From Caldilineales bacterium (GTDB lineage: Bacteria; Chloroflexota; Anaerolineae; J102), in the NCBI GenBank assembly GCA_024102915.1, contig JAGFJG010000077.1:1-38463 (forward strand): 38,463 nt of DNA, written 5' to 3'. A model generated the notes under the pieces. That model made no database searches. It was not told where the DNA came from and worked only from the letters and a program-made list of their open reading frames with translations. A program made the translations under genes and the position numbers. Below are positions 8,064 through 15,516 of this stretch, piece after piece; position 1 is the first letter of the stretch, and every line of letters begins with the position of its first letter.

Positions 8064-8561
8064 GTGACAAAAATCGCAATATTTTCTGACAGTCATGACA
8101 ATATTTGGAACCTGGATAAGGCGCTGGGTCAGGCCAGAAGCCTGGGCGCAGAGGCGCTTGTCCATTGCGGCGACCTGTGTTCGCCGTTCGTGATTCGACA
8201 ACTGGCCGAGGGTTTTACCGGGCCGATTCATCTGGTTTTCGGTAACAACGATGGGGATGGCCGTCTGATCCAGACGGTGGCGTCCGAATTTGCGCACGTG
8301 AAACATCACGGCTTTTATGCCGAGATATGGATAGCGAGCCGCCACATCGCCCTGATCCATTATCCGGAACCGGCGCTGCGCATTGCCCAATCTCATCAGC
8401 TTGACCTCGTATGCTATGGACATAATCATGCCCGGCAAATTCGCCAGGTCGATGATACCTGGCTGGTCAATCCCGGCGAGCTCCTGGGCAAAGACAACCC
8501 CGCTACCTGGGCGATGTACGATTGCACAGCCCATACCTGTGAGTTGATCACTGCCGCCTGA
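8064..8561 (+). CDS. Metallophosphoesterase, YfcE/MJ0936-like
   Basis: 165 aa with the calcineurin-like metal site: Asp9 and His11 (FSDSHDN), Asp37 (HCGDLC), Asn61/62 (GNND), His99 (HYP), and His120/His122 (GHNH). Small proteins of this type are Mn-dependent phosphodiesterases; the physiological substrate is usually unknown. The start is GTG, supported by AAAGGAGG five to seven bases upstream. The stop TGA overlaps the ATG of the next gene by one base, so the two are translationally coupled. These are the first plus-strand protein genes of the window. Confidence 0.9.
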   Translation: MTKIAIFSDSHDNIWNLDKALGQARSLGAEALVHCGDLCSPFVIRQLAEGFTGPIHLVFGNNDGDGRLIQTVASEFAHVKHHGFYAEIWIASRHIALIHYPEPALRIAQSHQLDLVCYGHNHARQIRQVDDTWLVNPGELLGKDNPATWAMYDCTAHTCELITAA

Positions 8562-9040
8562 TGACCGTACAAACCCGCGCACCAAAGCCGCCATCCGGGC
8601 TAACCCGTATACTGTTCCGGCTGCCTATCTATCTTTACAAGATCGGATTGGGCGGGCTGCTGGGCGGTCGTTTCCTTCTTCTCAATCATGCGGGACGAAA
8701 ATCGGGCCTGCCGCGCCAGACCGTGGTCGAGGTGGTCCGTCACGACGCGCCTAACGATACCTACATCATTGCCTCCGGCTTCGGTGAGGGATCACAGTGG
8801 TTCCAGAATCTGATGCACACGCCCGCCGCCACGATTCAGGTCGGACGGCGGCGGATGTCCGCCCATGCGCGTCGTTTGTCGTCGGACGAAGGAGCTGCAG
8901 AAATGGCGGATTATGCCCAGCGCAACCCCAAAGCAGCGCGTACGTTGGCCGGTTATATGGGCTTCGAGGTGGATGGTTCGGAGGCGGGATATCGACAGTT
9001 GGGTGAACAGTTGCCATTCGTGGCGTTGCAGGTTGTTTGA
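8561..9040 (+). CDS. DDN-like deazaflavin (F420)-dependent nitroreductase family protein
   Basis: 159 aa. The signature of the F420-linked DDN family is present: LLLNHAGRKSGLPRQTVVEVV (about 40-61), YIIASGFGEGSQWFQNLMHTPAATIQVG and a C-terminal ...LGEQLPFVALQ. Members use reduced F420 on quinones or nitro compounds, or have unknown substrates. A role for F420 fits a Chloroflexota host but no F420 synthesis gene is in view. The start overlaps the phosphoesterase stop (TGATG). It ends about 40 bases before the rnpB promoter. Confidence 0.87.
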   Translation: MTVQTRAPKPPSGLTRILFRLPIYLYKIGLGGLLGGRFLLLNHAGRKSGLPRQTVVEVVRHDAPNDTYIIASGFGEGSQWFQNLMHTPAATIQVGRRRMSAHARRLSSDEGAAEMADYAQRNPKAARTLAGYMGFEVDGSEAGYRQLGEQLPFVALQVV

Positions 9041-9079
9041 ATTCAGCTGGCTTCAACTGGGGCGAGATTGCCATTCGAT

Positions 9080-9109
9080 TTGACACCCCAAAAAACGCGA
9101 TGCTATAAT
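9080..9109 (+). promoter_or_regulatory. Promoter of rnpB (and perhaps the tRNA array)
   Basis: A perfect TTGACA (9080-9085) and a perfect TATAAT (9104-9109) are 18 bases apart, so transcription should start near 9116. This is the strongest plus-strand promoter in the window and fits a highly expressed stable RNA. Confidence 0.8.
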
Positions 9110-9154
9110 GCCCTTCGCGCAAGCACCTTAACAACTTGTACGGCATTGACCACC

Positions 9155-9585
9155 CTGCACAGAGAAACCGTCGCTGCCGGTGAACCGTTTGGAACCGGTA
9201 GAGGAACTTCCCGACTCCCTGTCTTTCACCTCATGGGCGAAAGGCAAGGTTGCCTCATGAAACAGCAAGTGAGGGCATGACGCTGGCAACGGCGTGATGA
9301 CTACAACCGCAACAGAAAGCATTCCCGCCAGAAATTCTGGTAAGGGCTGAAACGGTAGGGTAAGAGCCTACCAGCGGGCTTAGCGATGAGCCCGGCTGGG
9401 CGAGCGTGCAACTGGGAGCAAGGCGAGAGGGCCGGGCGATGATGTTAATCGTTCGGTCTCGTCGCAGTGAGCAGCCGGCAAAGTCGGGTTACACCCGTCA
9501 AGCCAGGCCTCACCACGCTAACAAGTGTGAGACAGATGACGGTAAGCGCTTTGCGCTGAACAGAATCGGGGGTACTCTGTGTTTT
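9155..9585 (+). ncRNA. rnpB: RNase P RNA (class A)
   Basis: Conserved blocks occur in order: ACCGTCGCTGC near the 5' end, GAGGAACTTCCCGACTCC (P4/CR-I, about 9200), CAACAGAAAGCATTCCCGCC (about 9307-9331), CTGAAACGGTAGGGTAAGAG (CR-II/III, about 9349-9368), and AACAGAATCGGGGG (CR-V, 9559-9572). P4 is formed by CCCGA near 9208 with TCGGG near 9566. The terminal P1 helix pairs CACAGAG (9158-9164) with CTCTGTG (9575-9581), which sets the ends to within a few bases. It cleaves 5' leaders from tRNA precursors; six tRNA genes follow on the same strand. Confidence 0.94.
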
Positions 9586-9611
9586 GACTGGTTCTCGCGA
9601 TTGCCGATGCT

Positions 9612-9650
9612 GTGCCGACGGATGTCGTGCCGACGGACGCCGTGCCGACG
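9612..9650 (+). repeat. 15-bp tandem repeats of the tRNA-Leu 5' end
   Basis: GTGCCGACG occurs at 9612-9620, 9627-9635 and 9642-9650, exactly 15 bases apart. The third copy is the true tRNA-Leu start. Each copy contains GCCGACG, the 5' strand of the acceptor stem, so two decoy strands precede the real one. Confidence 0.8.
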
Positions 9651-9727
9651 TGGCGGAATTGGCAGACGCGACAGACTTAGGATCTGTTGGCCTACGGGTC
9701 GTGGAGGTTCGAGTCCTCTCGTCGGCA
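9644..9727 (+). tRNA. tRNA-Leu (TAG)
   Basis: 84 nt, class II with a long variable arm (about GGCCTACGGGTCGT). Acceptor GCCGACG/CGTCGGC, discriminator A. Anticodon stem ACAGA/TCTGT with loop CTTAGGA gives anticodon TAG, reading CUA and possibly other CUN codons. The next bases are CC, so CCA is at most partly encoded. First of the six-tRNA array, about 58 bases after rnpB. Confidence 0.96.
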
Positions 9728-9749
9728 CCTGGCCTGTTTAACCAGGTAT

Positions 9750-9822
<73 letters not shown>

Positions 9823-9868
9823 CTCCCCACACCTTCGCAGATTGCCGACACATTTCATTATTATTCTT

Positions 9869-9942
<74 letters not shown>

Positions 9943-9996
9943 GGTACTTGCGCAAGGGCTGAGCGCCAATCTGGTCTCAGCCCTTTTCCAATTCAT

Positions 9997-10069
9997 GCCG
10001 AGGTAGCTCAGTTGGTAGAGCACGCGACTGAAAATTGCGGAGTCGCCAGTTCAAGTCTGGCCCTCGGCA
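9997..10069 (+). tRNA. tRNA-Phe (GAA)
   Basis: 73 nt. Acceptor GCCGAGG/CCTCGGC, discriminator A. The anticodon stem is CGCGA/TTGCG with one G-U pair, loop CTGAAAA, anticodon GAA. T arm GCCAG-TTCAAGT-CTGGC. CC follows the discriminator. Confidence 0.96.
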
Positions 10070-10084
10070 CCTTTACCACTTTAT

Positions 10085-10156
10085 TGGCGGGTCGTCTAAT
10101 TGGCAGGACCGCGGACTTTGGATCCGCTAGTCGGGGTTCGAGTCCCTGCCCGCCAG
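10085..10156 (+). tRNA. tRNA-Gln (TTG)
   Basis: 72 nt. Acceptor TGGCGGG/CCCGCCA, discriminator G. Anticodon stem GCGGA/TCCGC with loop CTTTGGA gives TTG. The U1-A72 pair is usual for glutamine tRNAs. Confidence 0.96.
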
Positions 10157-10232
10157 CTTAGCGCTTTGCCTGGCTCAAACGATCCTGCAAAGTCTACAAG
10201 TTTATATGCTACATGTGGACGAGCCCTGGTAT

Positions 10233-10306
10233 GGTGGCCATAGCTCAATTGGTAGAGCACCTGGTTGTGGCCCAGGAGGTTTCGGGTTCAAGCCCCGATG
10301 GTCACC
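10233..10306 (+). tRNA. tRNA-His (GTG)
   Basis: 74 nt including the extra G at position -1 (10233), the identity element of histidine tRNAs, which faces the C discriminator at 10306. Acceptor GTGGCCA/TGGTCAC with one G-U pair. Anticodon stem CCTGG/CCAGG, loop TTGTGGC, anticodon GTG. Last tRNA of the array. Confidence 0.96.
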
Positions 10307-10324
10307 CTTGTCAAAATCGCCTGA

Positions 10325-10359
10325 ACGTGTTTCGCCGTAGGCGGCGGGACACGTTTTTT
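10325..10359 (+). terminator. Rho-independent terminator of the tRNA array
   Basis: ACGTGT (10325-10330) pairs with ACACGT (10349-10354), with an inner CGCC/GGCG stem, followed by TTTTTT and G. It lies 18 bases beyond tRNA-His, so rnpB and the six tRNAs could end here as one transcript. Confidence 0.85.
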
Positions 10360-10397
10360 GTTGGGCCTGGAATAGCGCGATTCGGGCGCTTTCGTCG

Positions 10398-10431
10398 AGA
10401 TGATTGTCACTCGGACAAGTGACAGTCATCT
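10398..10431. repeat. Dispersed GACAGTCACT palindrome, copy 2
   Basis: AGATGATTGTCACT, loop CGGACA, AGTGACAGTCATCT: a 14-bp stem with one mismatch, closely related to the element at 4751-4781. No gene overlaps it. Confidence 0.7.
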
Positions 10432-10451
10432 GGGCACAATGACTGTGTTCG

Positions 10452-10487
10452 CATAAAAGCAAGAGACCTCCCGCGCGGGAGGTCTCT
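10452..10487 (-). terminator. Terminator of the micro-ORF transcript
   Basis: A perfect 26-base palindrome (10462-10487; arm AGAGACCTCCCGC) is followed on the minus strand by TTGCTTTTATG. The stem is very strong and the T tract is short but present. On the plus strand the palindrome is followed by CACTTTGG, so the minus direction is the better fit. Confidence 0.6.
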
Positions 10488-10496
10488 CACTTTGGT

Positions 10497-10540
10497 GCGC
10501 CGTGGCAATCATCCGCAGTGCGAAGGTGATGCCACGGCGC
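10497..10540 (-). other. Perfect 11-bp stem overlapping the end of the micro-ORF
   Basis: GCGCCGTGGCA and TGCCACGGCGC are perfect complements (10497-10507 and 10530-10540), with a 22-base apical region holding a small CGC/GCG stem. In the transcript the stem starts inside codon 7-11 of the micro-ORF and closes after its stop, so translation would melt it. Confidence 0.6.
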
Positions 10541-10562
10541 CGGAACTAAAACCTAAGTCCAT
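10509..10562 (-). CDS. 17-codon micro-ORF with an 11-nt perfect Shine-Dalgarno sequence
   Basis: Sequence MDLGFSSGAVASPSHCG then TGA. The SD AAGGAGGTGAT (10567-10577 on the complement) matches the whole 3' end of 16S rRNA and is spaced eight bases from GGAGG to ATG, the best ribosome site in the window. It has its own consensus promoter and its own terminator, so the unit is about 170-180 nt. I do not recognise the peptide. It has no membrane segment and no run of any one amino acid. It could be a micropeptide, a leader-like regulatory ORF, or a ribosome-binding small RNA. The signals are clear; the function is unknown. Confidence 0.5.
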   Translation of the reverse strand: MDLGFSSGAVASPSHCG

Positions 10563-10631
10563 TGACATCACCTCCTTGGTTATAGGGATGGCTAGGGAGG
10601 GGTTGGCCGCGTGAGCGGTCAAGTTGGCGGG

Positions 10632-10660
10632 ATTATGGCACAGGGCGGGGCAGGTGTCAA
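10632..10660 (-). promoter_or_regulatory. Promoter of the micro-ORF transcript
   Basis: On the minus strand, TTGACA (10655-10660) and CATAAT (10632-10637) are exactly 17 bases apart. The start would be near 10625, about 60 bases before the micro-ORF. It lies between the stop codon of the HExxH gene and the micro-ORF, so the short unit need not depend on that gene. Confidence 0.75.
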
Positions 10661-10685
10661 GTGGGGTTTTGCGGTCAGGCTGGGG

Positions 10686-11978
10686 TTAGGTCCCGATCGT
10701 GGTTGCAGGGTGCGCTCGCCATTCGCCCAGCAGAGCATCCAGGTCATCCAGGCTGGTGATGGTTTGCGTCGCCCGCACAAATGTCGCCAGATCGGGCATG
10801 AGGTCGCGCAATTCCCACAGCTTGGGGCCGACGGGATCGGATGAGGCAGCGCCGGTGGCGTAGGAGCCGTGAAACGCAAAGTAAGCCTGGTTGAGCTTGC
10901 GGATGATGTAGCCGTTCTCCACGAATTTCTGCCTGCGCGCTTCCATATAATCTTCCGCCTCTTGCACCCGGCCTTCCGCCAGCAATTCATCCACATGAAG
11001 ACGCGTCCGCCGCATTTCAGTGCGGAAATCGAAACGGTCGGGGTCAGGTTCGGGCAGGGGCGTGTTCGCCGAGGCAGGCGGAATCCGCTCTGGCCGGGGA
11101 ATGCCGTAAATCTCAAAAGCGATCTCATCCCCCACTTCGTCGCCGATAATGGTCGCCACCGTCTCGTTGATCGTGTTCATGCCCGGCCCGTCGAACATGT
11201 TCCGCCCTAAGGGGTGGAAAACCATATAGTTGTGCACCCACTCGTGGGCGATGGTGCTGAGAATCCAGGAAAGACTCGCTCCATCGTTGACGATGGCAGG
11301 CCATGCGCCCTGCCCGCCCAGCCCTTCGATCAGGGCGGAGCGGTCGAATTCAGCGGAGACTTTTTGTTCGATGGTTTCAATTAACGGCAAATCAAGCTGA
11401 GGCCGCAAGTGCAACCCGGCTTCGACTTCGATATGGTCGCGGGGCGAGACGATCAGATAATTCGGCGGCTCGCTGAAATTGAAACGCAGCGGCGGCCACA
11501 TCACCCCATCCGTTTCCAGATCGAGATCAGCCAACATCTCGCTCACCTGCCTTTCGAGCGCCGCCTCGACCAATGGCCGCACATCGTCCTGCGTGGAGCG
11601 CAACTTCTGCAACTGCGCCTCTAACTCCTTGCTGGCTTCGACGGGGTCGGTGATGGCAGGATCGGCGAAGATGCGTTCGATGTTGTATTCCAGATAATCG
11701 ATATAGCGAGCCCGCTGCAAGTATTGCTCGACCAGCCGTCGTTGCTCCTCCACCGTCAGATGTGCGCCCAACCGTCTGCCGGTATTGATCACCTTGGCTG
11801 TAATCGCCCTGACTTCGTAATCGGTGAAATTGAATCGGTAGGGATGAGCGGGAAGCGTGACGCCGGCCGGATCATCAATGAGCAGGCGGTCTATCTCGCG
11901 ATAGGCTGCAACGGACAGCAATGCGAGCAGAACGAGTACAATGAGGCCGGCGATTGCCAGGCGACGACGGGTGATCAT
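10686..11978 (-). CDS. Membrane-anchored putative zinc metallopeptidase (HEWVH)
   Basis: 430 aa. One N-terminal membrane segment (residues 7-26) puts the rest outside the cytoplasm. A zinc-protease motif TIAHEWVHNYM has His245, Glu246 and His249; NETVATIIGDEVGDEI (271-286) supplies a candidate third ligand Glu272 in gluzincin-like arrangement. Residues 80-160 and 300-370 are charged and helical. I do not recognise a named family; it recalls uncharacterised bacterial aminopeptidase-like proteins. Substrate unknown. It has no clear operon partner: citrate synthase ends about 100 bases upstream, separated by a hairpin, and the micro-ORF unit lies downstream. Confidence 0.75.
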   Translation of the reverse strand: MITRRRLAIAGLIVLVLLALLSVAAYREIDRLLIDDPAGVTLPAHPYRFNFTDYEVRAITAKVINTGRRLGAHLTVEEQRRLVEQYLQRARYIDYLEYNIERIFADPAITDPVEASKELEAQLQKLRSTQDDVRPLVEAALERQVSEMLADLDLETDGVMWPPLRFNFSEPPNYLIVSPRDHIEVEAGLHLRPQLDLPLIETIEQKVSAEFDRSALIEGLGGQGAWPAIVNDGASLSWILSTIAHEWVHNYMVFHPLGRNMFDGPGMNTINETVATIIGDEVGDEIAFEIYGIPRPERIPPASANTPLPEPDPDRFDFRTEMRRTRLHVDELLAEGRVQEAEDYMEARRQKFVENGYIIRKLNQAYFAFHGSYATGAASSDPVGPKLWELRDLMPDLATFVRATQTITSLDDLDALLGEWRAHPATTIGT

Positions 11979-12013
11979 GACTGACAGGTCGAAGAATCGG
12001 CGGGTGAATAAAG

Positions 12014-12055
12014 CAAGTCGCCCCCGGCGGCATTTCGGCCATCGCGGGGGCGACG
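12014..12055 (-). terminator. Hairpin after citrate synthase
   Basis: GTCGCCCCCG and CGGGGGCGAC form the outer stem, with an inner GGCC/GGC-type pairing around a GAAA-like loop, about 25 bases after the gltA stop. The following minus-strand bases (TTGCTTTATT) are only moderately T-rich. Confidence 0.6.
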
Positions 12056-12077
12056 GTAGTTGATTGACGTCCGGAAA

Positions 12078-13367
12078 CTATTCTCGGAACAACATAGGCG
12101 CGTAATCGAGGTTGCGCGCACCATCGTAAATCTGACGTGGCCGGGCGATCTTTCGTTCCGGATCGAGCATCATCTCACGCCACTGCGCCAGCCAGCCGAC
12201 CGTGCGAGGAATGGCGAACATGACGGTGAACATCGATGTGGGCAGCCCCAGCGCCTGGTAGATGATGCCGCTGTAGAAATCGACATTGGGATACAGCTTG
12301 CGGGAGACGAAGTAATCTTCCTGCAGGGCGATCCGCTCCAACTCCAGGGCGATGTCCAGCAAGGGATTGCGTCCGGTTACCTCGAATACCTGGTGGGCGA
12401 TTTCCTTGACGATGATCCCGCGCGGGTCGAAGTTCTTGTAAACCCGGTGTCCAAAGCCCATCAATTTACGATCCCCGTCCTTGACGCTATCCAGGAAATT
12501 GGGGATGTTCTGCACCGAGCCGATCTCGGTCAGCATGCGCAAAACCGCCTCGTTGGCGCCGCCATGCAGCGGCCCGTACAGCGCAGCCGATGCGCCAGCG
12601 ATCGCCATGTAGGGATCGGCCAGTGAGCTGCCGACCATGCGCATGGTGCTGGTCGAGCAATTCTGCTCGTGGTCGGCGTGGAGGATGAAGAGCACATCCA
12701 GCGCCCGCTCGACGATGGGATTCGGTTTGTATTTGAGTTCGGTCATCTTGAACATCATATTCAAGAAATTACCGGCATAACTCAGATCGTTGTCGGGATA
12801 AACATAGGGCAGGCCCATCGCATGACGATAAGCGAAAGCGGCCAATGTCGGCATCTTCGCCACAAGTCGTCGCGTCTGACGCTCTATCGATTCCTCATTC
12901 GTCACCTGCCGGGCTTCGGGATAAAAGGTGGACAACGCCGCAATCGTGCTGGTGAGAATGCCCATTGGGTGCGCATCATAACGGAACCCATCCATAAGGA
13001 TGCGAATGTTTTCGTGCACGATGGTGTGATGGGTAATATCGTAAATCCAGCTATCAAGCTCCTGCTGGTTCGGAAGTTTGCCATATAACAACAGATAAGC
13101 GACTTCCAGGAATGTCGATTCCTCGGCCAGTTGCTCGATGGGATAACCGCGATACTGCAAGATGCCCGCGTCCCCATCGATATAGGTAATCGTGCTGCGG
13201 CAAGATGCTGTATTCAAATAGGCGGGATCGTAGCTCATCAAACCAAAGTCATCATCATCGACCTTGATCTGGCGGAGATCCATTCCCCTGACTGTGCCGT
13301 CGGTGATGGGTAGCTCGTAAGCTTTGCCTGTGCGATTATCAGTTACAGTAATAGTGTCTTTGCCCAT
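12078..13367 (-). CDS. gltA: Citrate synthase
   Basis: 429 aa, type II length. Active-site residues are present: His268 in GPLHGGANEA, His307 in GFGHRVYKNFDPR and Asp363 in NVDFYSG. The N-terminal LMSYDPAYLNTASCRSTITYIDGDAGILQYRGYPI region is typical. It condenses oxaloacetate and acetyl-CoA to citrate at the entry of the TCA cycle. The cycle feeds 2-oxoglutarate and thus glutamate/arginine synthesis. GAGGAT precedes the ATG. It is transcribed alone: tRNA-Glu and its terminator lie upstream, and a hairpin lies downstream. A 15-bp inverted repeat in the leader (13424-13438) may be an operator. Confidence 0.96.
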   Translation of the reverse strand: MGKDTITVTDNRTGKAYELPITDGTVRGMDLRQIKVDDDDFGLMSYDPAYLNTASCRSTITYIDGDAGILQYRGYPIEQLAEESTFLEVAYLLLYGKLPNQQELDSWIYDITHHTIVHENIRILMDGFRYDAHPMGILTSTIAALSTFYPEARQVTNEESIERQTRRLVAKMPTLAAFAYRHAMGLPYVYPDNDLSYAGNFLNMMFKMTELKYKPNPIVERALDVLFILHADHEQNCSTSTMRMVGSSLADPYMAIAGASAALYGPLHGGANEAVLRMLTEIGSVQNIPNFLDSVKDGDRKLMGFGHRVYKNFDPRGIIVKEIAHQVFEVTGRNPLLDIALELERIALQEDYFVSRKLYPNVDFYSGIIYQALGLPTSMFTVMFAIPRTVGWLAQWREMMLDPERKIARPRQIYDGARNLDYAPMLFRE

Positions 13368-13423
13368 GTGATATCCTCAAAAATGAAGCGTTGTCCAAGA
13401 ATTTTGTAGATTTAGAAATTCAA

Positions 13424-13438
13424 GACCGCTAGACGGTC
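13424..13438. promoter_or_regulatory. Inverted repeat GACCG-N5-CGGTC upstream of gltA
   Basis: GACCGCTAGACGGTC is a 5-bp perfect inverted repeat with a near-palindromic CTAGA centre, 57 bases before the gltA ATG. TACAAT and CATAAT -10-like boxes lie just upstream on the minus strand (about 13450-13470). The form is typical of TetR-family operators. Confidence 0.4.
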
Positions 13439-13584
13439 AGTTTACCAGTTGATTATGATGCACATTGTACCACATCCGTTACGTGCTTCTGCTGTAATGC
13501 TCGTTCGGGTTGGCTGGCGCATTTTGTAATATCGCTGGCCGGAAAACGCAAATGATGGGCCGAACAGGCAGGTTCCAGATAAAC

Positions 13585-13613
13585 GAAGACCCCAACGCAT
13601 TTGGCTGGGGTCC
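13585..13613 (-). terminator. Hairpin after tRNA-Glu
   Basis: GACCCCA and TGGGGTC (perfect 7-bp stem, about 11-base loop) are followed on the minus strand by TTCGTTTATC, beginning about 15 bases downstream of the tRNA 3' end. This is a plausible tRNA terminator. Confidence 0.65.
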
Positions 13614-13627
13614 CGGTCGTCAGAGTG

Positions 13628-13700
13628 TGGCCCATACGGGGTTCGAACCCGTGTCTCAGCCTTGAGAGGGCTGCATCCTAGTCCTCTAGACGAATGGGCC
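13628..13700 (-). tRNA. tRNA-Glu (CTC)
   Basis: 73 nt. Acceptor GGCCCAT/ATGGGCC, discriminator A. Anticodon stem CAGCC/GGCTG with loop CTCTCAA gives CTC, reading GAG only. T arm CGGG-TTCGAAC-CCCG. Isolated between ilvD and gltA on their strand. Confidence 0.96.
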
Positions 13701-13778
13701 AATCACATTCTGCTGAAAGCTCGCAGCATTATAGCGGCAGGTTGGGCGGCTGTCAAAACCAGTCGGTTTGGGGCCGAT

Positions 13779-15476
13779 CTACCACTCCAACACCGCCCCC
13801 TGACTGCCGCTCGTCACCATCTTCGCGTACTTGCTCAGCGTGCGCGGCAGGTTCTCGCGCACGATGGGCTGCCAGTTGACCTTGCGTCGCGCCAACTCGT
13901 CGTCGTCCACATGCAGCTCCAGTTTGCGGTTGGGGATGTCCACCGTGATCAGGTCGCCCGGCTCGATCAGGGCGATGGGGCCGCCCGCCGCCGCCTCGGG
14001 GCTGATGTGGCCTACGCAAGCGCCGCGCGTGCCGCCGCTGAAACGGCCATCGGTGATCAGCGCCACGCTGTTGCCCAGGCCCTGTCCCATGATGAAACTG
14101 GTGGGCGAGAGCATCTCCTGCATGCCCGGCCCGCCCTTCGGCCCCTCATAGCGGATGACCACCACCTCGCCCGGCTGCACCTCCCCGGCCAGAATCCCCT
14201 CGACCGCTTCGTCCTGGCTTTCGTAGATGCGGGCGGGACCGGTATGCGTCCTCATCTCCGGCTTCACCCCGGCAGACTTGACCACACAGCCGTCCGGGGC
14301 CAGGTTGCCGAACAGGATGGCCAGCCCGCCATCGGCGCTGTAGGCGTTGTCCAGCGTGCGGATGCAGTCGGCGTCCATGGTGGGGTGATCGGCGATGTTT
14401 TCGCCCAGGGTCTTGCCGGTGACGGTGATGCAGTCGGGGGTCAGCGCTCCTGGTTTCTTGCTCAACTCGTGCAGGATGGCGCTGATCCCGCCCGCTTTGG
14501 CCACATCCTCGACATGGTAATGGCTGGAGGGCGAGACCTTGCAGATATTGGGCGTGCGCCGTGATATGGCGTCGATGCGGCTGATGGGATAGTCGATGCC
14601 GGCTTCGTAGGCGATGGCCAGGGTATGGAGCACGGTGTTGGTGCTGCCGCCCATCGCCACATCCAGGGCAATGGCATTGTCAATGCTCTCCGGCGTGACG
14701 ATGTCCATCGGGCGAATGTCATTTTCCAGCAGGTGAATGATTTGCTGCGCCGCTTGCCGGGCCAGCGCTTCCCGCTCCGGGCTGAGCGCCATATAGGTGC
14801 CGTTGCCGGGCAGAGCCATGCCCAACGCCTCGCACAGGCAATTCATGCTGTTGGCCGTGAACATACCGGAGCAGGAGCCGCAGGTCGGGCAGGCCACCCG
14901 CTCGATTTCCAACAACCGCTCTTGCGTCATCTTGCCTGCCGATACCGAGCCCACTGCCTCGAACACCGAAATCAAATCCACCGTCGTGCCATCGTCGGTC
15001 TGGCCGGCGTACATCGGCCCGCCGGAGATGAAGATGGTGGGGATGTTGCAACGCATGGCGGCCATCAGCATGCCCGGCACGATTTTATCGCAGTTGGGGA
15101 TGCAGACCAGAGCATCGAACTGATGGGCGTTGACCACCGTCTCCACGGCGTCGGCGATGATCTCGCGGCTGGGCAGGCTGTATTTCATGCCGAAATGGCC
15201 CATAGCGATGCCGTCGTCCACGCCGATGGTATTGAACAGGAAGGGCACGCCGCCCGCCGCACGCACTGCGTCCTTCACAATCTGGCCGAATTTGTCGAGG
15301 TGCACGTGGCCGGGGATGATGTCAATATAGCTGTTGGCGATGGCGATAAAAGGCTTGTCGAAATCCTCGTCCTTTACGCCGGTGGCGCGCAGCAGACTGC
15401 GATGGGGGGCTTTGTCGATGCCCTTTTTGATGATGTCGGAACGCATGGGACGGGAGCCGTTGGTCATATTGGACAT
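13779..15476 (-). CDS. ilvD: Dihydroxy-acid dehydratase
   Basis: 565 aa. Iron-sulfur and active-site motifs are clear: [11 protein letters not shown] (Cys129), [18 protein letters not shown] (Cys196, Cys199, Cys202) and [21 protein letters not shown] near the C-terminus. The N-terminal region reads [15 protein letters not shown], as in the Bacillus-type enzymes, and lacks the extra Cys of the PCN motif seen in many [2Fe-2S] plant/actinobacterial forms. It dehydrates 2,3-dihydroxy-isovalerate and 2,3-dihydroxy-3-methylvalerate to the 2-oxoacids for valine, leucine and isoleucine. Last gene of the branched-chain cluster, 40 bases after the phosphodiesterase gene, where TATACT and TATAAA boxes suggest an added promoter. 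Confidence 0.96.
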   Translation of the reverse strand: MSNMTNGSRPMRSDIIKKGIDKAPHRSLLRATGVKDEDFDKPFIAIANSYIDIIPGHVHLDKFGQIVKDAVRAAGGVPFLFNTIGVDDGIAMGHFGMKYSLPSREIIADAVETVVNAHQFDALVCIPNCDKIVPGMLMAAMRCNIPTIFISGGPMYAGQTDDGTTVDLISVFEAVGSVSAGKMTQERLLEIERVACPTCGSCSGMFTANSMNCLCEALGMALPGNGTYMALSPEREALARQAAQQIIHLLENDIRPMDIVTPESIDNAIALDVAMGGSTNTVLHTLAIAYEAGIDYPISRIDAISRRTPNICKVSPSSHYHVEDVAKAGGISAILHELSKKPGALTPDCITVTGKTLGENIADHPTMDADCIRTLDNAYSADGGLAILFGNLAPDGCVVKSAGVKPEMRTHTGPARIYESQDEAVEGILAGEVQPGEVVVIRYEGPKGGPGMQEMLSPTSFIMGQGLGNSVALITDGRFSGGTRGACVGHISPEAAAGGPIALIEPGDLITVDIPNRKLELHVDDDELARRKVNWQPIVRENLPRTLSKYAKMVTSGSQGAVLEW

Positions 15477-15516
15477 GAGAAACCTCTGATTTCTATGGTG
15501 CGTGAAACTCGATAAT

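Noticed and set aside
9128..9322. Short ORFs across 9.1-9.6 kb
   Set aside because: The region matches RNase P RNA block by block and its end helix closes; the frames are chance.
10462..10487. Terminator for a plus-strand transcript
   Set aside because: The tRNA array already ends at 10359 and no T run follows the palindrome on the plus strand.
10555..10580. Similarity of ATCACCTCCTT to the 3' end of 16S rRNA
   Set aside because: No 16S sequence flanks it; on the minus strand it is simply an extended Shine-Dalgarno before the micro-ORF.
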